The position numbers and the translations under genes are program-made. Below the pieces are notes generated by a model that was given only the letters and a program-made list of their open reading frames with translations, was not told the DNA's origin and did not search any database. From an uncultured Flavobacteriaceae bacterium (GTDB lineage: Bacteria > Bacteroidota > Bacteroidia > Flavobacteriales > Flavobacteriaceae), in NCBI GenBank assembly GCA_947502635.1, contig CANNAN010000001.1, forward strand, positions 248,001-312,000: a stretch of DNA of 64,000 bases, written 5' to 3'. Shown here piece after piece: positions 25,378-34,594 of the stretch. Numbering within the stretch: position 1 is the stretch's first letter; every line of letters begins with the position of its first letter.

Positions 25378-25908
25378 TTAAGGATTGTAAATTTTTTTCA
25401 ATTCACGTAATCCAATTTTTAATCTTGATTTTATAGTACCCAGTGGAATTTCTAATTCGTCACTGGCTTCTTGTTGTGTCATGCCCTCAAAAAAGAGTGC
25501 ATTAATGACTATTTGATATTTCTCATCAAGTGTATTTAGATGGGTTTTTATATCTAATACGTCTTGATTTAATTCATTCGATTTTATCTTATATACGGAT
25601 GAAGTCTCTATCTGGACTTCTTTACCACTTTTGTTTTTTAACGATCTAACTTTGTCGATAGCTGTATTGTACGCAATTCTATACAGCCAAGTAAATAATT
25701 TCGCTTTACTAGAATCGTATTTTTTGGAGTATCTCCATATTTTTACGAAACTTTCTTGAAGCACATCTTGCGCAATATCATCGTCAGTTATAATCTTTTT
25801 AATAACACCAAACAGTGAATCTGAGTAGTTCTCATAAAGTAAAGTAATGGCCTTTTTGTCGCCATTTTTTAGGAAGTGAATTATTTCTTTTTCAGTTGAT
25901 GAAATCAA
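25378..25908 (-). CDS. RNA polymerase ECF-type sigma factor
   Basis: 176 residues from TTG at 25908; no ATG is available between the upstream stop and the conserved region. Region 2 (LFGVIKKIITDDDIAQDVLQESFVKIWRY at about 29-57) and region 4 (VINALFFEGMTQQEASDELEIPLGTIKSRL at about 130-160) are clear. Its partner is the RskA-type anti-sigma encoded 12 nt downstream. A complete Bacteroidota promoter lies 46 nt before the start. Confidence 0.9.
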   Translation of the reverse strand: MISSTEKEIIHFLKNGDKKAITLLYENYSDSLFGVIKKIITDDDIAQDVLQESFVKIWRYSKKYDSSKAKLFTWLYRIAYNTAIDKVRSLKNKSGKEVQIETSSVYKIKSNELNQDVLDIKTHLNTLDEKYQIVINALFFEGMTQQEASDELEIPLGTIKSRLKIGLRELKKIYNP

Positions 25909-25953
25909 AGCAAATTTGGTTTTAACGATAAATAGATATGGTCGTAATTACGC

Positions 25954-25982
25954 CAAAGTTAGAAATTTCTTTTAGATTACAA
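25954..25982 (-). promoter_or_regulatory. Promoter of the sigma/anti-sigma operon
   Basis: On the minus strand TTG (25982-25980), 18 nt, then TAACTTTG (25961-25954): a full match to the Bacteroidota consensus. The -33 element overlaps the end of murB. The leader is about 40 nt, consistent with the TTG start at 25908. Confidence 0.65.
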
Positions 25983-26990
25983 TATATTTACTTCGGCTTC
26001 AATAGAAATATCAAAAAGCCTCTTAACAGTTTTTTGTATTAATTTTGAAAGATTTAATATGTCTGAACCCTTTGCATTGCCATAATTTACTAGGACTAAG
26101 GCTTGATTTTTATGCACACCAAAATCACCAAATTGTTTGCCTTTAAATCCAGCTTTTTCAATGAGCCAGCCAGCAGGAACTTTCACTTCATCTTCAGAAA
26201 CAGGATAACTGGGGATATCTGAGAAATTCTGTAACAAAGTATCGAAATTAGATTTTGAGATCACTGGGTTTTTAAAAAAACTACCACTATTTCCTATTTC
26301 TTTAGGATTTGGTAGTTTACTTTCTCTAATAGCTATTACTGCTTTTGAAACCTCTTGAATTGTAGGTTGACTAATTTGCATAGTTTCAAGTTGAGACTTA
26401 ATAGCTCCATAATTTACATGAAGCTCATGATTTTTTTTACTTAAAGTAAATGTTACATTCGTTATAATGTACTTGCCTTTAGCATGCTGTTTGAAAATAG
26501 AATTTCTATAACCAAAATCACAATCAGCTTTTGTAAATGTTTTTAAATTTTTTGTTTCTAATGATATGGCTTCGCACGATACAAAAGTATCTTTTAATTC
26601 AACACCATATGCTCCAATATTTTGGATGGGTGCTGTTCCTACATTACCAGGAATTAGTGATAAATTTTCAATACCTCCAAAATCATTATTAATACACCAA
26701 AGTACAAATTCGTGCCAATTTTCTCCTGCACTAGCTTTAATTGTAGCAAAATCATCATTTTCGGAGATAATTTCAATTCCCTTTATATTAATGTGTATAA
26801 CAAGGCCTTTAAAATTTTTAGTGAGTAGCATATTACTACCACCTCCTAAAATAAGTTTGTTAGGATGGCTTTTTAGAGCCAAAACTTGTTGTAATTCATC
26901 AACGTTAGAAACAGAAATAAAAAAATCTGCCAAGACATCAATACCAAAAGTATTGTATGATTTTAAAGATATGTTTTGTTTTATATGCAC
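25977..26990 (-). CDS. murB: UDP-N-acetylmuramate dehydrogenase
   Basis: 337 residues from GTG at 26990; a stop lies two codons upstream, and the family N-terminus (SLKSYNTFGID) requires this start. It reduces the enolpyruvyl group in peptidoglycan precursor synthesis with FAD and NADPH. FAD-binding LILGGGSNMLLTKNFKG and IPGNVGTAPIQNIGAYGVE are diagnostic, and the catalytic serine lies in GNSGSFFKNPV. The aminotransferase stop and this GTG share a base (TAGTG), so translation is probably coupled. Confidence 0.93.
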   Translation of the reverse strand: MHIKQNISLKSYNTFGIDVLADFFISVSNVDELQQVLALKSHPNKLILGGGSNMLLTKNFKGLVIHINIKGIEIISENDDFATIKASAGENWHEFVLWCINNDFGGIENLSLIPGNVGTAPIQNIGAYGVELKDTFVSCEAISLETKNLKTFTKADCDFGYRNSIFKQHAKGKYIITNVTFTLSKKNHELHVNYGAIKSQLETMQISQPTIQEVSKAVIAIRESKLPNPKEIGNSGSFFKNPVISKSNFDTLLQNFSDIPSYPVSEDEVKVPAGWLIEKAGFKGKQFGDFGVHKNQALVLVNYGNAKGSDILNLSKLIQKTVKRLFDISIEAEVNIL

Positions 26991-28180
26991 TAATTATTGT
27001 AAACTTTTAAAGCCTCTTTTAAAATATTAACTGCTTTTATCAAGCTTTCTTTTTTAAGTACGTAAGCAATACGTACTTGGTTTAGGCCAACTCCTGGTGT
27101 AGAATAAAAACCACCAGCAGGAGCAATCATTATGGTTTCACCATCTACATCAAAATCTTCTAAAAGCCATTGTGCAAAATCATCAGAATTTTTTATAGGA
27201 AGTTCTGCAATACAATAAAAAGCGCCTTTAGGCTTTGCTACTTTAACGCCATCTATTTTTTGTAATTCTGTAATTAAAGTATTTCTTCTTTCTACATATT
27301 CTTCAATAACATCATCAAAATAACTTTGTGGTGTTTCTAAAGCAGCTTCACTAGCAATTTGTGCCAGTGTTGGCGGACTTAAACGTGCTTGAGCAAACTT
27401 TAAAACGGTTTGCAACAGTGTTTTGTTTTTTGATACAAGGCACCCAACTCTTGCGCCACACATACTATATCTCTTAGAGACAGAGTCAATCATAATGGCA
27501 TGATCTTCAAGACCCGTTTCCTGCATGATGGAATAATGTATATTTCCATCATAAGTGAATTCACGGTAAACTTCATCAGCAATTAAAAATAAATCATATT
27601 TTTTAACAATTGCAGCTAACTTTTGTATTTCTTCTTTAGAATATAAATAGCCTGTGGGGTTCCCTGGGTTGCAAATTAAAATAGCCTTTGTTTTAGGCGT
27701 AATTAACTTTTCAAATGCTTCAATAGGAGGTAAAGCAAAATTGTCCTCAATCTTAGAAATTACGGGAACTATTTTTACTCCAGATGCAGTAGAAAACCCA
27801 GTGTAATTAGCATAAAATGGCTCGGGCGTGATAATCTCATCATCTACATCCATAATACTTCCAAAAGCAAAGAAAAGTGCTTCACTACCTCCAGTTGTAA
27901 CTACAATATCATCTTGAGTAACGTCAATATTATGTTTAGAATAATATGCCGAGATTTTTTGTCTGTATAAATCAGAGCCTTCCGATCTTGAATATGCTAT
28001 GATATCTATATTGCTTTCTTTTACTGCTTGTAAAGCAATTTTAGGGGTCTTAATATCTGGTTGCCCAATATTCAAGTAATATATGTTTTTTCCTTTTTTT
28101 ACAGCTTCTTCTGCATAAGGAACTAACTTACGTATTGGAGATGCAGGCATTTGCCGTCCTTTTTTAGATATTTTAGGCAT
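26990..28180 (-). CDS. PLP-dependent aminotransferase, class I/II
   Basis: 396 residues with the fold-type I pattern: NIGQPDIKTPK near residue 39, CNPGNPTGYLYSKEE (PLP phosphate and substrate region), the aspartate of LIADEVYREF, and the PLP lysine in DSVSKRYSMCGARVGCL. It resembles aspartate/aromatic aminotransferases; the exact substrate cannot be read. It lies directly upstream of murB with overlapping stop and start. Confidence 0.85.
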   Translation of the reverse strand: MPKISKKGRQMPASPIRKLVPYAEEAVKKGKNIYYLNIGQPDIKTPKIALQAVKESNIDIIAYSRSEGSDLYRQKISAYYSKHNIDVTQDDIVVTTGGSEALFFAFGSIMDVDDEIITPEPFYANYTGFSTASGVKIVPVISKIEDNFALPPIEAFEKLITPKTKAILICNPGNPTGYLYSKEEIQKLAAIVKKYDLFLIADEVYREFTYDGNIHYSIMQETGLEDHAIMIDSVSKRYSMCGARVGCLVSKNKTLLQTVLKFAQARLSPPTLAQIASEAALETPQSYFDDVIEEYVERRNTLITELQKIDGVKVAKPKGAFYCIAELPIKNSDDFAQWLLEDFDVDGETIMIAPAGGFYSTPGVGLNQVRIAYVLKKESLIKAVNILKEALKVYNN

Positions 28181-28280
28181 ATAATAAATTAAGCTGCAAA
28201 GTTGAGAAAATTATCTTAAAGTTTTTTTAAAAAGCAATACTAAATAATCAAGTTGACTAAAAGATTCGTAAATTCATTCT

Positions 28281-29639
28281 ATGAAAATTGTGTTCTCTTC
28301 AATTAAAAATCTGTTAACTCTTATTTTAATATTTTTTTGCTTTAGTAATCTTAGTTTTTCTCAGGGGAAGTTTATTGTTCAAAATAAAAAACAATCTGAT
28401 AAGATTAAATTCAAATTAATAAACAATCTAATTATAATTCCAGTTGAAGTTAACGGTGTTAACCTATCATTTTTGTTAGATACAGGTGTGAGTAAACCTA
28501 TTATTTTTAATTTTTTGAATGTATCAGATACACTAAAAATAAAAGATACCGAGACCATTTTTTTAAGAGGTCTAGGAGAAGGGGAATCTGTAGAAGCACT
28601 AAAATCTAGAAATAACGTTTTTAAAATTGGAGCAGCTATTAAATTAAATCAGGATTTGTATGCGGTTTATGATTCTAATCTCAATTTTGCTCCCAGATTA
28701 GGTTTTCCCGTTCATGGGATTATTGGTTTTGATTTGTTTAAGGACTTAGTCGTTGAAATAAACTATTCAAAAAAGATCTTAAAATTAACAAAGCCAGAAA
28801 CGTATACGTATAAGAAATGTAAGAAATGTGAAAGACTTAATTTAGAGTTTTATAATAATAAACCATATATAAATGTCGATGTCACGATAAATAGGAAAAA
28901 AACGCCTGTTAAATTGTTAATAGATTCTGGGAGCAGTGACGCTTTATGGTTGTTTGAAGATGATTCTTTAGGGATTAAATCCAGTAACAAATATTTTTAT
29001 GATTTTCTTGGTCATGGTTTGAGTGGAAGTGTTTATGGGAAACGCTCGAAGATTCAAAGTTTTTCTTTAAAAAACTTTGAACTCAATAAAGTAAATGTTT
29101 CGTATCCTGATTCAGCATATATAGCACATGCAAGAAAACTTAAGGGACGTAATGGCAGCTTGTCAGGTAATATTTTAAAACGTTTTAATATTATTTTTGA
29201 TTATCGAAGGGCAGTAATTACTTTAACTAAGAATCATTATTTCAATGAGAAATTTCAATACAACAAAAGTGGTATAGAGTTAGCTCACAATGGTCTTAGA
29301 TTAATAAAAGAGCGAGATGATTTTACAAGGAATGATTCAAATTATGGAAGTTTCCAAGAACAGGAAGGCACAAGAATTATAATAAATCCTGAATATAAAT
29401 TATCATTAAAACCAGCGTATGCTATAGTGGAATTAAGAGAAAATTCTCCTGCTAAAAAAGCAGGCTTACTTAAGGGGGACATTATTTTGGGTATAAATAA
29501 TAAAAACGCGTATCATTTTAAATTACAAGAATTAATTATGATGTTTTATGGTGATTCAGGCAAGCGTATAAAATTAAAAGTTGAAAGAAATAATAAGGTT
29601 TTAACTTTTGAGTTTTATTTAGAAAACCTTTTTCAATAA
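28281..29639 (+). CDS. Aspartyl protease with C-terminal PDZ domain
   Basis: 452 residues with a Sec signal peptide (about 1-28, ending FSNLSFSQG). Two retropepsin-like halves carry the catalytic aspartates in FLLDTGVSKP (about 66-75) and LLIDSGSSDAL (about 213-223), so one chain supplies both halves of the active site. A PDZ domain sits at about 370-450 (ENSPAKKAGLLKGDIILGINN). This is a periplasmic or surface protease type frequent in Bacteroidota. It is a single gene followed by a terminator. Confidence 0.87.
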   Translation: MKIVFSSIKNLLTLILIFFCFSNLSFSQGKFIVQNKKQSDKIKFKLINNLIIIPVEVNGVNLSFLLDTGVSKPIIFNFLNVSDTLKIKDTETIFLRGLGEGESVEALKSRNNVFKIGAAIKLNQDLYAVYDSNLNFAPRLGFPVHGIIGFDLFKDLVVEINYSKKILKLTKPETYTYKKCKKCERLNLEFYNNKPYINVDVTINRKKTPVKLLIDSGSSDALWLFEDDSLGIKSSNKYFYDFLGHGLSGSVYGKRSKIQSFSLKNFELNKVNVSYPDSAYIAHARKLKGRNGSLSGNILKRFNIIFDYRRAVITLTKNHYFNEKFQYNKSGIELAHNGLRLIKERDDFTRNDSNYGSFQEQEGTRIIINPEYKLSLKPAYAIVELRENSPAKKAGLLKGDIILGINNKNAYHFKLQELIMMFYGDSGKRIKLKVERNNKVLTFEFYLENLFQ

Positions 29640-29673
29640 AAAAGCCTAAACTAATTTAAGTTTAGGCTTTTTT
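29638..29673. terminator. Bidirectional intrinsic terminator
   Basis: 13-bp arms AAAAGCCTAAACT/AGTTTAGGCTTTT around a 6-nt loop with flanking A and T tracts, between the converging protease and DUF1573 genes. Confidence 0.88.
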
Positions 29674-29691
29674 TATTTTTTATAAAGAGTT

Positions 29692-30117
29692 TTATTGCTG
29701 AACAATACTTTTATCTTTCTTTTCTAAAACATTCTTCTTACTAGAGTCAACAACTAAGCCTTTAATTTTTAAAGCTACAGTAGGTGTTTCTGCGTTAGAA
29801 ATCACAGTTATTGTTTTTCTAATAGGATTTACTCTATTTGTGTCATACTTAACTTCTATTTCTCCTGCTTGCCCTGGTAATATAGGATCTTTTGGTTTTT
29901 TTGGAATTGTACAACCACAACTAGATGACACTTTAGAAATTATAAGAGGTGCGTCACCAGTATTTGTGAATTTAAAAACACGCACACCATTTGATCCTTT
30001 TTCAATTGTTCCGTAATCGATCGTATCAGATTTAAATTCTATTTTCGCTACTTTATCTTGAGCGTTTATCGATAAACTGATTAATCCGATAAATAAAATT
30101 GTAAATAATTGTTTCAT
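29692..30117 (-). CDS. DUF1573 domain secreted protein
   Basis: 141 residues with a signal peptide (MKQLFTILFIGLISLSINAQ). The rest is one DUF1573 immunoglobulin-like domain: VFKFTNTGDAPLIISKVSSS, then the conserved CGC (SSCGCTIP), then PGQAGEIEVKYDT. The family is abundant and secreted in Bacteroidota, without a settled role. A promoter with TTTG and TAACTTTG lies upstream, implying a leader of about 160 nt. Confidence 0.9.
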   Translation of the reverse strand: MKQLFTILFIGLISLSINAQDKVAKIEFKSDTIDYGTIEKGSNGVRVFKFTNTGDAPLIISKVSSSCGCTIPKKPKDPILPGQAGEIEVKYDTNRVNPIRKTITVISNAETPTVALKIKGLVVDSSKKNVLEKKDKSIVQQ

Positions 30118-30284
30118 TTGTCTATTTTTTATTGTTTTATAAGGTCAAATATTGAACATTTTGAACTATAATTAAAAGCTTAAAAATGCTCGTTTTTTTA
30201 TTTCTAATTTCATGCCAAACATACTTACTTTTTCTACAATCTACAAAAATATTAGACATAATGCAGGTATGTTAACATATACAA

Positions 30285-30316
30285 CAAAGTTAAAAGTACG
30301 TACAACTTTTCTCAAA
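30285..30316 (-). promoter_or_regulatory. Promoter of the DUF1573 gene
   Basis: Minus-strand TTTG (30316-30313), 20 nt after its TTG, then TAACTTTG (30292-30285). The remaining A+T-rich part of this 406-nt spacer (30118-30523) shows no gene that I can support. Confidence 0.5.
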
Positions 30317-30485
30317 TAAGCTTATTTTTTGTTAAAATATTCAATAATCATTTATTTTATGACAACTATTATAACTTTCATTTATTAATAGTCCTTTTTT
30401 ACTGTTAGATATAATATGCATATTAAAATTCTATTTATTAATAAAATTAATAGCCATGCTCATTTCACAGAAAAAGAAATATAAG

Positions 30486-30493
30486 TACTTTTG
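30486..30493 (+). promoter_or_regulatory. -7 box of valS
   Basis: TACTTTTG matches TAnnTTTG exactly, 31 nt before the chosen ATG. The -33 region is only TTT. The box overlaps an in-frame upstream TTG, which argues against that longer start. Confidence 0.5.
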
Positions 30494-30523
30494 CACATCA
30501 ATGTTCAAAAACTATTCCAAAGT

Positions 30524-33160
30524 ATGCAAATACCTTCAAAATATGAGGCAAATCAGGTAGAAAGTAAGTGGTATGATTACTGGATGAAGCACAATTATTT
30601 TCATTCAGAGCCAGATGAAAGAGAACCATATACTATTGTAATACCTCCACCAAACGTAACTGGGATTTTACATATGGGGCACATGCTTAATAATACCATT
30701 CAAGATGTGTTGATTCGTCGTGCACGTCTGCAAGGCAAAAATGCTTGTTGGGTACCAGGTACAGATCATGCATCGATTGCTACAGAGGCTAAGGTTGTAG
30801 CTAAATTAAAAGCGCAAGGAATTGATAAAAACGATTTATCCCGTGAAGCCTTTTTAGAACATGCCTGGGATTGGACTCATGAATACGGAGGCGTTATTTT
30901 AGAACAGCTTAAAAAATTAGGATGTTCTTGTGATTGGGAACGTACTAAGTTTACTATGGATGATGATATGAGCGAAGCTGTCATCAAGGTATTTGTAGAT
31001 TTGCATAATAAAGGCTTGATTTATCGTGGTTACCGCATGGTAAACTGGGATCCTGAAGCAAAAACGACCCTGTCTGATGAAGAAGTTATTCATGAAGAAC
31101 GTCAAGGGAATTTGTATTATCTTCAATATAAAATAGAAGGGAGTGATGATACTTTGACTATAGCTACAACTCGTCCTGAAACTATTTTTGGGGATACAGC
31201 AATTTGTATTAATCCAAATGATGAAAGGTTTGCACACTTACGTGGAAAAAAGGCCATTGTACCAATCTGTAATAGAGTTATTCCTATTATTGCGGACGAT
31301 TATGTAGATGTTGAGTTTGGTACTGGCTGTCTTAAAGTGACACCAGCACATGATGAAAATGACAAGAATTTAGGAGACAAACATAAGCTTGATGTTGTAG
31401 ATATTTTTAATGAAGATGCTTCTTTAAATAGTTTTGGATTGCATTTTGAAGGTCAAGACCGTTTTGTAGCCAGAAAAGCGGTTGCTAAAGAATTAGAAGA
31501 AACAGGTGTTTTAGTTAAGACAGAAACCCATATTAATAAAGTAGGAACATCTGAAAGAACAAAAGCTGTTATAGAACCACGTTTAAGTGATCAGTGGTTT
31601 CTAAAAATGGAAGATTTGGTAAAACCTGCAATTAAAGCGGTTTTAGGTGAAGATTCTGAAATTAATTTATTTCCTAAAAAATTCGAAAACACATACCGTC
31701 ATTGGATGGAGAATATTCGTGATTGGAATATTTCACGTCAGTTGCTTTGGGGGCAACAAATTCCAGCGTATTACTATGGTGATGGTAAAGAAGATTTTGT
31801 AGTTGCAGAAAATATAGATATAGCAATAGACCTAGCTAGGGTTAAAGCTAAAAATGTTCATTTAAGAAAAGAAGACTTAAAACAAGAAACAGATGCTTTA
31901 GATACTTGGTTTAGCTCATGGTTATGGCCAATAAGTGTTTTTGATGGGATAAGAAATCCAGAAAATAAAGATATTAAATACTATTACCCAACAAATGATT
32001 TGGTGACAGGTCCAGATATTTTATTCTTTTGGGTAGCACGTATGATCATCTCAGGTTATGAGTATAAAGATGAGAAACCATTTAGCAATGTATATTTAAC
32101 AGGTTTAGTTCGCGATAAGCAACGCCGTAAAATGTCTAAACAACTTGGTAATTCACCAGATGCTTTAAAACTTATAGAAACCTATGGTGCAGGTGGTGTT
32201 CGTGTTGGATTGCTATTGAGTTCTGCTGCAGGAAACGATCTAATGTTTGATGAAACACTTTGCCAACAAGGAAAAGGTTTTGGAAACAAAATTTGGAATG
32301 CTTATCGTTTAGTTGATGGATGGGAAGTTGATGAAAGTATACAACAACCTGAATCAAGTAAAATTGCTATCGATTGGTACGAATCTAAATTTCAGAAAGT
32401 TTTAATTGAGATAGAAGATCATTTTAGTAAGTATAGATTGAGTGATGCTTTGATGGCTATTTATAAACTTATTTTTGATGATTTCTGCGGGTGGTTCTTA
32501 GAAATGATTAAACCAGGATATCAACAACCCATAGATGCTAAAACCTTAAAAAGTGTTATTGCCATTTTTGAAGATAATTTAAAAATAGTACATCCTTTCA
32601 TGCCATTTTTAACGGAAGATATTTGGCATTACATAGCAGAGAGAACTCCCGAAGAAGCTTTAATTGTTTCTAAATGGCCAGAATCTAAACCTGTTAATGA
32701 GGTTTTAATTAATGAGTTTGAATTTGCTTCGGAAGTTATTTCTGGGATAAGAAATATTAGAAAGCAAAAAAATATAGCTTTTAAAGATGCTATCGGGTTT
32801 TCTATAATTAATAATGAAAATGCAAATAAGACATTCGATAGTATTATTTCTAAATTAGGAAATTTAGAAGCTATCGATTATGTTTCTAAAGCTATTGATG
32901 GTGCTTTAACTTTTAGAGTAAAATCTAATGAGTATTTTGTGCCTATGGCTGGTAGTATTGATGTTGAAGCAGAAATTAAAAAACTAACAGAAGAACTAAA
33001 TTATACAGAAGGCTTTTTAAAATCTGTGCAAAAGAAACTCTCTAACGAACGTTTTGTTGCTGGTGCACCAGAACAGGTCGTTGCTAGTGAGAAGAAAAAA
33101 GAGGCAGACGCTTTAGCAAAAATTGAAACACTTAAAGCCAGTTTGGCAAGTTTGAATTAG
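30524..33160 (+). CDS. valS: Valyl-tRNA synthetase
   Basis: 878 residues from the ATG at 30524; a TTG 33 nt upstream is in frame but lies on the promoter box. Class I motifs are PPPNVTGILHMGHMLNN (HIGH-type) and KMSKQLGNSPD (KMSKS-type), and the editing domain contains TTRPETIFGDTAI. The C-terminal coiled-coil arm (about 810-878) contains FVAGAPEQVV, as in other ValRS. It charges tRNA-Val. Its stop codon overlaps the stop of the converging DUF192 gene. Confidence 0.96.
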   Translation: MQIPSKYEANQVESKWYDYWMKHNYFHSEPDEREPYTIVIPPPNVTGILHMGHMLNNTIQDVLIRRARLQGKNACWVPGTDHASIATEAKVVAKLKAQGIDKNDLSREAFLEHAWDWTHEYGGVILEQLKKLGCSCDWERTKFTMDDDMSEAVIKVFVDLHNKGLIYRGYRMVNWDPEAKTTLSDEEVIHEERQGNLYYLQYKIEGSDDTLTIATTRPETIFGDTAICINPNDERFAHLRGKKAIVPICNRVIPIIADDYVDVEFGTGCLKVTPAHDENDKNLGDKHKLDVVDIFNEDASLNSFGLHFEGQDRFVARKAVAKELEETGVLVKTETHINKVGTSERTKAVIEPRLSDQWFLKMEDLVKPAIKAVLGEDSEINLFPKKFENTYRHWMENIRDWNISRQLLWGQQIPAYYYGDGKEDFVVAENIDIAIDLARVKAKNVHLRKEDLKQETDALDTWFSSWLWPISVFDGIRNPENKDIKYYYPTNDLVTGPDILFFWVARMIISGYEYKDEKPFSNVYLTGLVRDKQRRKMSKQLGNSPDALKLIETYGAGGVRVGLLLSSAAGNDLMFDETLCQQGKGFGNKIWNAYRLVDGWEVDESIQQPESSKIAIDWYESKFQKVLIEIEDHFSKYRLSDALMAIYKLIFDDFCGWFLEMIKPGYQQPIDAKTLKSVIAIFEDNLKIVHPFMPFLTEDIWHYIAERTPEEALIVSKWPESKPVNEVLINEFEFASEVISGIRNIRKQKNIAFKDAIGFSIINNENANKTFDSIISKLGNLEAIDYVSKAIDGALTFRVKSNEYFVPMAGSIDVEAEIKKLTEELNYTEGFLKSVQKKLSNERFVAGAPEQVVASEKKKEADALAKIETLKASLASLN

Positions 33161-33651
33161 TGTTTAGTATAGTTTATGCTATCACCAACAGAAAGGGACC
33201 AGGTATCAACCAGGCCAGCATTAATTTCTAAGACATATTTTGCAGGAAAATTAGATGGTAATGAGCTTTCATCAAATGGTTTAGCATTTTTTTGAAAGCT
33301 CACTATGTTTTTGTTTTCGTTTATGAAAACTAAATCTAAAGGTATTTTGGTATTCTTCATGTAGAAGAAACGCTTTTTAAGATCATCAAAAACAAACAAC
33401 ATACCTTGTTTTGTATCCATAGAGTTTCTGTACATTAGTCCAGTTTGAATATCAAAATCTGTATCTGCTATTTCGATGTCTAATTTTACTTGTGTGGAAT
33501 CAACAGACTTAAAAATAGTAAGTACCCCCTCTTTTTTAAAAGTAACTTCTGTTTGTTTTATAACTTTTTTGTCTTCTTTACAAGACGATAGGCTTAAAAT
33601 AAAACCACTTAAAATTATAAAAGCAAATAAATAGGAACGTCTAAGTAACAT
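33157..33651 (-). CDS. DUF192 lipoprotein
   Basis: 164 residues from the ATG at 33651, which gives the lipoprotein signal SYLFAFIILSGFILSLSSC; a longer in-frame start would overlap lgt. The DUF192 domain is clear: TGLMYRNSMDTKQGMLFVFD, FYMKNTKIPLDLVFIN and the C-terminal YVLEINAGLVDTWSL. The family is small and exported, with no settled function. It lies 1 nt after lgt. Confidence 0.88.
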   Translation of the reverse strand: MLLRRSYLFAFIILSGFILSLSSCKEDKKVIKQTEVTFKKEGVLTIFKSVDSTQVKLDIEIADTDFDIQTGLMYRNSMDTKQGMLFVFDDLKKRFFYMKNTKIPLDLVFINENKNIVSFQKNAKPFDESSLPSNFPAKYVLEINAGLVDTWSLSVGDSINYTKH

Positions 33652-33652
33652 C

Positions 33653-34582
33653 TTATTTAACAGTTGTTTTTGGTTTATAAACAAACATAAAATATAAGCC
33701 AATGAGAACAAATGGGATACTAAGCCATTGTCCAGTGTTTAAATTAGCCCAATTAATGTATTCTTCACCTTGTGGTTCTTTTGTGAACTCAACAAAGAAA
33801 CGAATGGTCCATAATAAGATTAAAAACAATCCAAATAGAAAACCAGTTTGTTCTCTTTTTTTAGTTTTTGAATAGAAATACCATAGAATTAAGAATACAA
33901 AAATATAGCAAAAAGATTCATATAATTGTGATGGGTGTCTATAGGGTACTTTTTCTAGTAGTTCTGTAAATTGCGGGTTATCGGTTACAGCATTATAAGC
34001 TTTTTGAACCTCTTTAATACCTGTAAGTTGTGTGATTTGCCCTTTATGGTATTGATCTTGAATGAAGCGAACCCCTAAATTAGATTCAGTAACTTTTCCA
34101 ATAATTTCAGAATTGATAAAATTTCCAATTCTGATAAAAACGGCTCCAGAAGCAACCGATATAACGACACGGTCTAACACCCATAGTAATGATTTGTATT
34201 TATATTTTTTACGATATAAATACATGCCTATTATAATACCAATTGCAGCACCGTGACTTGCCAATCCTTGAAAACCAGTGAATTCAAAACCACCTTTAAA
34301 CTTAAAAGGAAGGAAAATACTAAAAAAGTCTTGCGATATTAATTCCGATTGATAAAATAAAACATGCCCTAAACGCGCGCCTAGCATAGTTGCGAGTACT
34401 GTATAAATAAATAAAGGATCTAAGTAGTCTAAAGATATTTTTTCTTTAGTAAAAATACGCTTCATAATATACCAGCCTATAATAAAGGCAACGACCCACA
34501 TAAGGCTGTAAAAGTGCAGTTTGAAGTTTCCAATAATGTCAATTCCAGTTATAGGGTTCCAATCAAATTTTAATGCATGCAT
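33653..34582 (-). CDS. lgt: Prolipoprotein diacylglyceryl transferase
   Basis: 309 residues with about seven membrane helices. It transfers diacylglycerol from phosphatidylglycerol to the lipobox cysteine, the first step of lipoprotein maturation. The Lgt signature arginine/asparagine segment is VFIRIGNFINSEIIG (about 149-163), and YRHPSQLYESFCYI is a second conserved stretch. The region of lipoprotein genes around it (DUF192, PPIases, GldI) would all be its substrates. Confidence 0.93.
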   Translation of the reverse strand: MHALKFDWNPITGIDIIGNFKLHFYSLMWVVAFIIGWYIMKRIFTKEKISLDYLDPLFIYTVLATMLGARLGHVLFYQSELISQDFFSIFLPFKFKGGFEFTGFQGLASHGAAIGIIIGMYLYRKKYKYKSLLWVLDRVVISVASGAVFIRIGNFINSEIIGKVTESNLGVRFIQDQYHKGQITQLTGIKEVQKAYNAVTDNPQFTELLEKVPYRHPSQLYESFCYIFVFLILWYFYSKTKKREQTGFLFGLFLILLWTIRFFVEFTKEPQGEEYINWANLNTGQWLSIPFVLIGLYFMFVYKPKTTVK

Positions 34583-34594
34583 ATGTTTTATTTT

